Source of the DNA: JBBQVO01 sp038211505
Lineage (GTDB): Bacteria > Chloroflexota > Dehalococcoidia > DSTF01 > JACRBR01
NCBI GenBank assembly: GCA_038211505.1
Contig: JBBQVO010000122.1
Location: forward strand, 1 to 9,960
DNA: 9,960 nucleotides
Direction: 5' to 3'
Part shown: in pieces, positions 5,395 to 9,960 of the stretch
Position numbering within the stretch: position 1 is the first letter of the stretch
Layout: the number at the start of each line of letters is the position of its first letter
The notes under the pieces: generated by a model
Told to the model about the DNA's origin: nothing
Database searches by the model: none
Seen by the model: the letters and a program-made list of their open reading frames with translations, nothing else
Translations under genes and position numbers: made by a program

Positions 5395-7845
5395 TCAGCG
5401 GCGCTGGCCCGGTGGCCCCGTGTTGGGCTGTGGTGATGGGAACACCGATACCGTCGGCTGCGGCCTCGGGGCGACCGTCGGAACGACGGCAGCCGGAACC
5501 GTCGGAACGACGGCGGGCGCGATCGGGTGCGGCAGCGGCGGAGCAGGCGGCGCCGGATCACGTGGCGGTGGCGGGGCGGCATCGACGGGTGCGGCCCCCG
5601 AGAATCCTCCGTGGTACGAGCGCAGGTATTCTTGCGCGAGCTTCAGCTTCCAGTCCGTGATGTCCGGCGGGATGCTGGCCGCATACTTCTCGTTGGTCTC
5701 GGCGATCAGCTGTCCGCCCCACCAGTGATCGTTCTGCTGCTTTAGCGCGTCCTCGGCGAAGATGCCTTTGACGCTGGGACAGCGGATATCCGGGCGGACG
5801 ACGATGCCGCTCGGCACGCAGACCGTGGCTTCGACGATGCCGTCGGGCTTCACAAAGTCGTGCGGCGGACGGCCGTCGAGCGCGGCGACGATCACGTCGT
5901 GCCACGTGGCGCCGGCGATCGTCGTGCTGAAGATGTTGACCATCGGCGAGTTATCGCTATTGCCGACCCACACGCCGACGGCGATGTCGGGCGTATAGCC
6001 GAACGTCCACGTGTCGCCGATCAGCTTGTTGCCTTCGTACGGCTCGCTCGTGCCGGTCTTCGTGGCGACGCGCCAGCCGGGGATGTTGAGGCTGCCTCCG
6101 ACGCCGTACGTGATCTGGCGATTGGCGTCGGTCGAGAGGACGTCGGTGACCATGTAGGCGTACTCGGGATTCATGACGTACTGGACCTTCGGCGTCGTGT
6201 TGTCCATCAGTACCTTGCCGGCGCGGTTCTTGACCATGAGCACCGGGTTCGGGTCGAGCGAGCGGTTGCCGGGCGGCAGCGATTGCGTTGTCGGGACGCC
6301 GGCCATGACGCCGTTGTTGGCGAATGTGCTGTAGCCGTACACCATGTCGAGCAGCTTGACGTCGACGCCGCCGAGCGTGACCGCCGGGCCGAGCTGGCGA
6401 TCGAGCGTCGTGATGCCCATCGACTTTGCGGTCGCCACCATCTTCTCGACGCCGGTCCACAAGATCGTCTTGAACGCGGGGATGTTGAACGAGTTACCGA
6501 GCGCGACCTTAAGCGGCACGACGCCACGGAAGCCGCCGTCGGGGTTCCGCGGCGTAAAGGTCTTGCCATCCACCTCCGTATAGGTGATCGGCGTGTCGAC
6601 GATCGGCCAATCGGGGCTCCAACCCTGCATGAATGCAGTCGCGTACGTGAACGGCTTGAGCGTCGAGCCGGGCGAATTGAGGGCGATGGCGTTGTTGACG
6701 CGACCGTTGATGTCGTCGCGGAAATAGTCGCGGCTGCCGACCATCGCCAGGATCTGCCCGGTCGGCGGGTTGAGAACGATGACGGAGCCGTTGTGGCCGT
6801 TCGTCGAGTCCTCGTACTGCTGCAAATGCTCTTCAAGGTACTGGTTGGCCTTGTCGTTGAGAGGCAGATCGAGTGTCGTCCACACTTCAAGGCCGCCGTG
6901 CAAGAGCGCATCTTCGCCGAGTGTCTGGCGAATGTAGTCGCCAACGTACCCGACGAAATGCGGCGCGAGGAACGGTTGCGGCTTCGGGTGCAGTTCGATG
7001 ACTTCGAACTTTGCCCAGTCAGCCGTCTGCTGTGTGATATATCCGTGCTCGGCGAGCAGGTCGAGGACGTCGTGCTGGCGGCCCTTCGCGGCGGCAAAGT
7101 TGGTGAAGGGGTCGTACTGCGTCGGCGACTGCGGCAGTCCGGCGAGGAATGCCGCCTGCGCCAGGTCGACGTCCTTCGCGGGAAGGCCGAAGTAGCCCTC
7201 GGATGCGGCCTCGATGCCCGTCAGCGTGCCGCCATACGGGATCTCGTTGAGGTACCACTCAAGTATCTGCTGCTTGCTGTAATTCTGCGTCAGCTGGATC
7301 GCCAGCGCCGCCTCGCGCACCTTGCGGCTCAGCGATCGCTGCTGGCGCTCTTCTGGCTTGAAGTAGATCTGCTTGACGAGCTGCTGCGTGATCGAGCTGC
7401 CGCCGCTTCCTTGAAGGAACTGCCCGCCGGGTTTGAGATTTTCGATCCCGGCGCGGGCGAGTCCCTTCACGTTGAGGCCGGGATTCGAATAAAAGCTGGC
7501 GTCCTCGGCGGCGATCGTCGCGTTCTGTAGCAGCGGCGAGACATCGGCTAGGGCGACGCGCGTCTGGTAGCCGTAGCGCTCGTCGAGGAACTCGTACAGC
7601 AGCGTCCCGTTGCGGTCGTAGATACGGGCGCCGCCACCGCGCGCGGCGATCGCCTGCTCCGGCGAGGCCATGCCGGCCTCGACGCCGGAGTAGAAGTTCG
7701 ATGCCGTGACGAAGACGCCGATGCATGACCCGATCCCGACAACGAACAGCGGCAGCGCGAAGAGCGCGGCGATCATTGGCGCGCGACTCTTGTGCGTCTG
7801 CCGCGCCGTCAGGCGGTGCCGGCGATAGAGATGAGCTCTGGTCAC
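5395..7845 (-). CDS. Bifunctional penicillin-binding protein 1A, class A
   Basis: An 816-residue peptidoglycan synthase. A basic cytoplasmic tail (1-23) is followed by one membrane helix (24-46), so the catalytic part lies outside the membrane. The glycosyltransferase 51 domain shows AAEDASFYSNPG with catalytic Glu114, GGSSITQQL (148-156), RKVREAAL (174-181) and ILEWYLNEIPYGG (194-206). The transpeptidase domain shows STLK with nucleophile Ser394 and Lys397, SFN (452-454) and KTGT (from 596). Two cysteines near 676 and 689 lie after it. The last 65 residues (about 751-816) are rich in Pro, Ala and Val, a low-complexity tail common in class A PBPs of thick-walled bacteria. I chose the GTG at 7845 because GGGGGA lies five bases before it and the tail then has normal length. 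An ATG at 7920 would add 25 residues but has only a weak GGCGG upstream. It is monocistronic as far as can be seen. Confidence 0.95.
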   Translation of the reverse strand: MTRAHLYRRHRLTARQTHKSRAPMIAALFALPLFVVGIGSCIGVFVTASNFYSGVEAGMASPEQAIAARGGGARIYDRNGTLLYEFLDERYGYQTRVALADVSPLLQNATIAAEDASFYSNPGLNVKGLARAGIENLKPGGQFLQGSGGSSITQQLVKQIYFKPEERQQRSLSRKVREAALAIQLTQNYSKQQILEWYLNEIPYGGTLTGIEAASEGYFGLPAKDVDLAQAAFLAGLPQSPTQYDPFTNFAAAKGRQHDVLDLLAEHGYITQQTADWAKFEVIELHPKPQPFLAPHFVGYVGDYIRQTLGEDALLHGGLEVWTTLDLPLNDKANQYLEEHLQQYEDSTNGHNGSVIVLNPPTGQILAMVGSRDYFRDDINGRVNNAIALNSPGSTLKPFTYATAFMQGWSPDWPIVDTPITYTEVDGKTFTPRNPDGGFRGVVPLKVALGNSFNIPAFKTILWTGVEKMVATAKSMGITTLDRQLGPAVTLGGVDVKLLDMVYGYSTFANNGVMAGVPTTQSLPPGNRSLDPNPVLMVKNRAGKVLMDNTTPKVQYVMNPEYAYMVTDVLSTDANRQITYGVGGSLNIPGWRVATKTGTSEPYEGNKLIGDTWTFGYTPDIAVGVWVGNSDNSPMVNIFSTTIAGATWHDVIVAALDGRPPHDFVKPDGIVEATVCVPSGIVVRPDIRCPSVKGIFAEDALKQQNDHWWGGQLIAETNEKYAASIPPDITDWKLKLAQEYLRSYHGGFSGAAPVDAAPPPPRDPAPPAPPLPHPIAPAVVPTVPAAVVPTVAPRPQPTVSVFPSPQPNTGPPGQRR

Positions 7846-7850
7846 GTCTG

Positions 7851-7856
7851 TCCCCC
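7851..7856 (-). promoter_or_regulatory. Ribosome binding site deciding the PBP start
   Basis: On the minus strand GGGGGA is followed by CAGAC and the GTG at 7845. The same five-base spacer CAGAC stands between AGGAG and the ATG of the multicopper oxidase. This supports GTG 7845 over ATG 7920. Confidence 0.5.
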
Positions 7857-8440
7857 GCCTGGAATCATGGCTGCGCCAGCACTGAGTGTGCGCGGCAGCC
7901 CGGATTCCTAGATAACGCATGATCGCCGCCGAACGCGCAGGCTCGCGTTACAGCGGGATCGCAGGTGGTAACAAATTGATAGAGAATGGGATCAGGCGTC
8001 AATCGCGACGCGGTGAGCAAGCGCCGGGTCGAAGATGCCGCGTGGACTGAGTCGACGATGGTCCAAATTCCCCCGGGCGGAACGTGACGATCTTCGCGGC
8101 GCGTCCCACATCATCCCGTCAAGATGGTCAATAGCTCGCACGTCTATGCAACCGTTCTGTAACGCCGATTCCGGGATCGTTCCGCGAGCGTAACGGCATC
8201 TCGTCCATAGTTGGCGTAACGGCCGACCAACCCTATCGATCGGGCATCGCCGCCATTTCGTGCGCACGCTGCATCGAAACCCGAACGGACGAGCGGCCGC
8301 GATGCAACGGGAGATAAGGGCCAACTTCTGTTGATGGCCCGGTTGGAGTTGCCGAAGCGCGCAGTGCGAACTCGATCTCGAAGTCATACGAACGAACTTA
8401 GGACGTGCCCGAACGTCGGATCGTAGAAGCTGGAGTGTGG
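7857..8440. other. Non-coding region between divergent PBP and orphan regulator
   Basis: About 580 bases with no credible gene. A 131-codon minus-strand frame (7992-8387) has a very Arg/Ser-rich product without any known domain and no ribosome site, so I do not call it. The stretch should hold the promoters of both flanking genes. Visible elements are three GTAACG repeats (8159-8223), an inverted copy of the first one (GCGTTACAG, about 7945-7953), a poor promoter match TTGGCG-17-TATCGA (8211-8239) and an interrupted hairpin GGGCC...GGCCC (8318-8340) about 100 bases before the regulator. No known riboswitch was recognised. Confidence 0.5.
8159..8223 (+). repeat. Three spaced GTAACG direct repeats
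   Basis: GTAACGCC (8159-8166), GTAACGGC (8190-8197) and GTAACGGC (8216-8223) lie on the same strand with starts 31 and 26 bases apart. The last overlaps the -35 part of a weak promoter match for the downstream regulator, so they could be activator sites. The protein that would bind them is unknown. Confidence 0.35.
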
Positions 8441-9202
8441 ATGAACTTGCCGGTACGCGTTCTCGTCGCTGACAGTGAGAAGATCTATCGAGAAGGATTG
8501 AAGGTCATGTTCTCGCGGCACGCCGACGTACGCGTCGTGGGGCAGGCGAGCGATGGCGTTGAGGCCTGCGAGAAGGCGAGACGGATCCAGCCCGACGTCG
8601 TGCTCATGGAGATCGACCTGCCCGAGATGGACGGCATCAGCGCCGCGCGCGCGATCCTCAGCGAACTGCCAAAGACGCGCATCGTGATCCTCTCGAGTTC
8701 CCAATCGGACACTGATGTGATGAACGCGATCAAAGCGGGCGTACACGGCTATATCACCAAATCGGTGAGCGTGAACGTGCTCGTCGATTCGGTGATGCGC
8801 GTCGCCGCAGGCGAGTCCGTGATCCCGCCGTCGTTCGCGTCCCGCCTGCTGCAGGAGTACGCGGCGCTGACACACGGACGTGATGAGGAGGTGCGGGCAG
8901 TCGAAGCGGATCGCGCCAAGGTGACGGAGCGCGAGCGCGATGTGCTGCGGCTGCTCGTGCAGGGCGCGACGAATCGCGACATCGCCCAGCAACTCACGAT
9001 CACCGAGAACACTGTGAAGGTGCATCTGAGAAACATTCTCGAGAAGCTGCACCTCCGCAATCGCCAGCAGGCCGCCGCGTTCGCCGTAAGCTCCGGCTTG
9101 GTTCGCCTGCAGCCGCAAGACCAGCCGAACAGCGTCGGCGCGCTCACCCCGCGCCCACGCCGGCAGGCGCGGCGCGCCCTGGGTACGCCTTCGAGCGCGT
9201 GA
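8441..9202 (+). CDS. Orphan LuxR-type response regulator with Glu at the phospho-site
   Basis: A 253-residue protein with a receiver domain (about 4-122) and a LuxR-type helix-turn-helix domain (160-222: TERERDVLRLLVQGATNRDI, then ITENTVKVHLRNILEKL). The receiver is degenerate. Where the family has Asp, the protein has Glu57 in VVLMEIDLPEMDG, and the acidic pair is Asp11-Ser12 (VLVADSEK). Ser85 and Lys107 (GYITKS) remain. Normal Asp-phosphorylation is therefore unlikely; a Glu in this position can mimic the phosphorylated state in some regulators. No kinase gene is adjacent, and the gene stands alone after a long non-coding region. The last 31 residues (223-253) form a basic, Pro/Arg-rich tail beyond the usual end of the family. 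The ATG at 8441 is chosen over an in-frame start at 8405 because GGAG (8432-8435) lies five bases before it and the receiver fold begins at once. It probably acts as a constitutive or otherwise controlled DNA-binding regulator. Confidence 0.92.
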   Translation: MNLPVRVLVADSEKIYREGLKVMFSRHADVRVVGQASDGVEACEKARRIQPDVVLMEIDLPEMDGISAARAILSELPKTRIVILSSSQSDTDVMNAIKAGVHGYITKSVSVNVLVDSVMRVAAGESVIPPSFASRLLQEYAALTHGRDEEVRAVEADRAKVTERERDVLRLLVQGATNRDIAQQLTITENTVKVHLRNILEKLHLRNRQQAAAFAVSSGLVRLQPQDQPNSVGALTPRPRRQARRALGTPSSA

Positions 9203-9707
9203 TCCCACGAGTCCGGCCGCTGCAACTCCCAGGCCATGCTTCCGATCGGCAAATGCCACGCAAACGGTCGACGATACTTGATCGCGGCGAGCCCTTAAAA
9301 GAACGGGAACGACAGACAGGATCGGCGTGTCGGCGTCGTGGTGACGGAGGTTCGCGTGAGTGCATCGCGAGTAGTGCAGTCCGCTGCAGAACTCCTGGAA
9401 GCATTCGGTCAGGGGCGACGGACATCGAGATTCGGGGGACGATCACCGGGTTGGGGGATGGTCACCCTCGGAGCCGGCGTCAACCTGCGAGGCGGCACGC
9501 TTAAGTTCGGCCCGTCCACACCGAAGCCTTGCGGCCGGTCGACACGGCCTCGGACGTCCGCGCGAGCGATGGTCAGATGGTCAAATCTTCCACATGCACG
9601 TGACCTGAACTGACAGAGGCGTGGAAGGTGCTGATCCCGTTCAGCCTGATACAGATCTTGCGGGAAGAGGATGATGATCCCGATCACCAACCCCACATCA
9701 TGAAACG
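9203..9707. other. Region without a convincing gene
   Basis: About 500 bases after the orphan regulator. Open frames exist on both strands. The best candidate is a GTG at 9356 with GGAGG (9346-9350) five bases upstream, running 85 codons to 9613. Its first residues (SASRVVQSAAELLEAFGQ) faintly recall the start of IclR-type regulators, but the rest is Arg/Pro/Gly-rich and unlike a protein domain, so it may be a gene remnant or chance. A 95-codon minus-strand frame (9409-9696) has no recognisable features. No terminator for the orphan regulator was seen. Confidence 0.4.
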
Positions 9708-9730
9708 CAAACTACCGGCTAGGTAGTTTG
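9708..9730 (-). terminator. Hairpin terminator downstream of the tRNA-Glu remnant
   Basis: A perfect 9 bp stem (CAAACTACC at 9708-9716 with GGTAGTTTG at 9722-9730) closes a five-base loop. Read on the minus strand it lies 14 bases after the encoded CCA end of the tRNA fragment and runs into GTTTGCGTTTC. It fits the original terminator of a tRNA-Glu gene, although the T tract is interrupted. Confidence 0.55.
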
Positions 9731-9743
9731 ATGAGCGATCATT

Positions 9744-9788
9744 TGGTAGCGCCAGCGGGATTCGAACCCGCGATCTCCGCCTTGAAAG
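9744..9788 (-). pseudogene. tRNA-Glu(UUC) 3' half, probable attachment site
   Basis: Read on the minus strand: anticodon loop CTTTCAA with anticodon UUC, anticodon-stem 3' strand GGCGG, variable loop AGATC, a perfect T arm (GCGGG-TTCGAAT-CCCGC), acceptor 3' strand TGGCGCT, discriminator A and encoded CCA. Loop and stem match the tRNA-Glu pattern (loop CUUUCAN followed by GGCGG). The 5' half is missing: the five bases before the loop are GTGCT where CCGCC is needed, and no AGCGCCA acceptor strand or D arm is found upstream. Such a 3' tRNA fragment is what tRNA-targeting integrases leave at the far end of an inserted element. The complete tRNA-Glu gene would then lie at the element's other end, to the right. 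Confidence 0.8.
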
Positions 9789-9810
9789 AGCACGCTGACT
9801 CATGTTCTCT

Positions 9811-9906
9811 CGTCACGCTCCGTCCCATCGCGTAGCGTTCCGAATCTGTTTCAGCGAGTTCGCAGCCCAACCCGTCACATTGCGCCCATCGCGTTTCGCT
9901 GCGAAT
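9811..9906. repeat. Imperfect 35-base direct repeat beside the att site
   Basis: 9811-9845 and 9873-9906 share the order CGTCAC, then CCCATCGCGT, then CG-T-CGAAT, with a one-base length difference and a few mismatches. The copies start 62 bases apart. Repeats in this position are often arm-binding sites for a tyrosine recombinase; that role is inferred. Confidence 0.5.
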
Positions 9907-9925
9907 GGTCACAGTTTGGTCACAG
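9906..9925 (+). repeat. Tandem TGGTCACAG repeat
   Basis: TGGTCACAG occurs at 9906-9914 and again at 9917-9925, exact copies 11 bases apart, about one helical turn. It joins the right end of the longer repeat. A protein binding both on one DNA face is possible. Confidence 0.5.
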
Positions 9926-9960
9926 CACCCAGCAGCCGCGGCAGCCCACCAGCTCGAAGG

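Larger units (their letters stand above)
9789..9960. mobile_element. Presumed end of an integrated element, continuing to the right
   Basis: The sequence right of the tRNA anticodon loop is not tRNA and carries two sets of direct repeats, as expected for the end of an integrated element next to its attachment site. A minus-strand frame is open from the right edge through the tRNA fragment to a TGA at 9739-9741 (73 codons, no in-frame start needed), and another ends at 9909. Either could be the C-terminus of an element protein such as an integrase, but neither shows a recognisable motif. The call rests on the truncated tRNA. Confidence 0.4.

Noticed and set aside
5860..7530. 556-codon open frame on the plus strand opposite the PBP gene
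   Set aside because: It is a shadow of the GC-rich PBP gene. The product is rich in Arg, Asp, Val and His without any domain, while the minus strand carries all PBP motifs.
5395..7845. Asn in place of His in the PBP motif EDASFYSNPG as a sign of inactivity
   Set aside because: The catalytic Glu is present, and Asn at this position is, to my knowledge, common in class A PBPs.
8318..8340. GGGCC...GGCCC hairpin before the orphan regulator as a riboswitch or terminator
   Set aside because: The stem is short and interrupted, no T tract follows, and no known riboswitch core is seen.
7992..8387. 131-codon minus-strand frame between PBP and the orphan regulator
   Set aside because: No ribosome site, no domain, Arg/Ser-rich composition typical of chance frames in GC-rich DNA.
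9744..9840. A complete tRNA-Glu gene
   Set aside because: The anticodon 5' stem strand, D arm and 5' acceptor strand are absent upstream of the loop.

Overview
The window is GC-rich bacterial DNA. Coding is dense on both strands. The mix of genes fits a Gram-positive-like or Chloroflexota-type bacterium: DevS/DevR-like two-component proteins, a class A penicillin-binding protein with a proline-rich tail, a secreted two-domain multicopper oxidase, and possible leaderless initiation. I favour Chloroflexota, but that is inference from gene character; the sequence holds no rRNA or other phylogenetic marker.

Layout, left to right. (1) Positions 1-1490, minus strand: a two-gene copper unit. A secreted two-domain multicopper oxidase is followed, with a 14-base overlap, by a lipoprotein with a cupredoxin domain that runs off the left edge. 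(2) Positions 1491-1784: a divergent control region with an 8+8 bp inverted repeat. (3) Positions 1785-3509, plus strand: a soluble PAS histidine kinase and its NarL/DevR-type response regulator, which read away from the copper unit. (4) Positions 3550-5239, minus strand: galT and a family 4-like uracil-DNA glycosylase, also joined by a 14-base overlap and convergent with the regulator. (5) Positions 5395-7845, minus strand: a bifunctional peptidoglycan synthase (PBP1A type). (6) Positions 7846-8440: a long non-coding stretch with three spaced GTAACG repeats. (7) Positions 8441-9202, plus strand: an orphan LuxR-type response regulator whose phospho-accepting aspartate is replaced by glutamate. 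(8) Positions 9203-9960: no convincing gene. It holds a hairpin terminator, the 3' half of a tRNA-Glu(UUC) gene without its 5' half, and direct repeats just beyond it.

How they may work together. The kinase/regulator pair probably controls the divergent copper-oxidase unit, itself, or a wider redox response. The orphan regulator is probably independent of phosphorylation. The truncated tRNA with its own terminator on the left and repeats on the right looks like the chromosomal end (att site) of an integrated element lying to the right of the window. The two most notable points are this integration scar and the D-to-E orphan regulator. I found no CRISPR array, transposase or rRNA.
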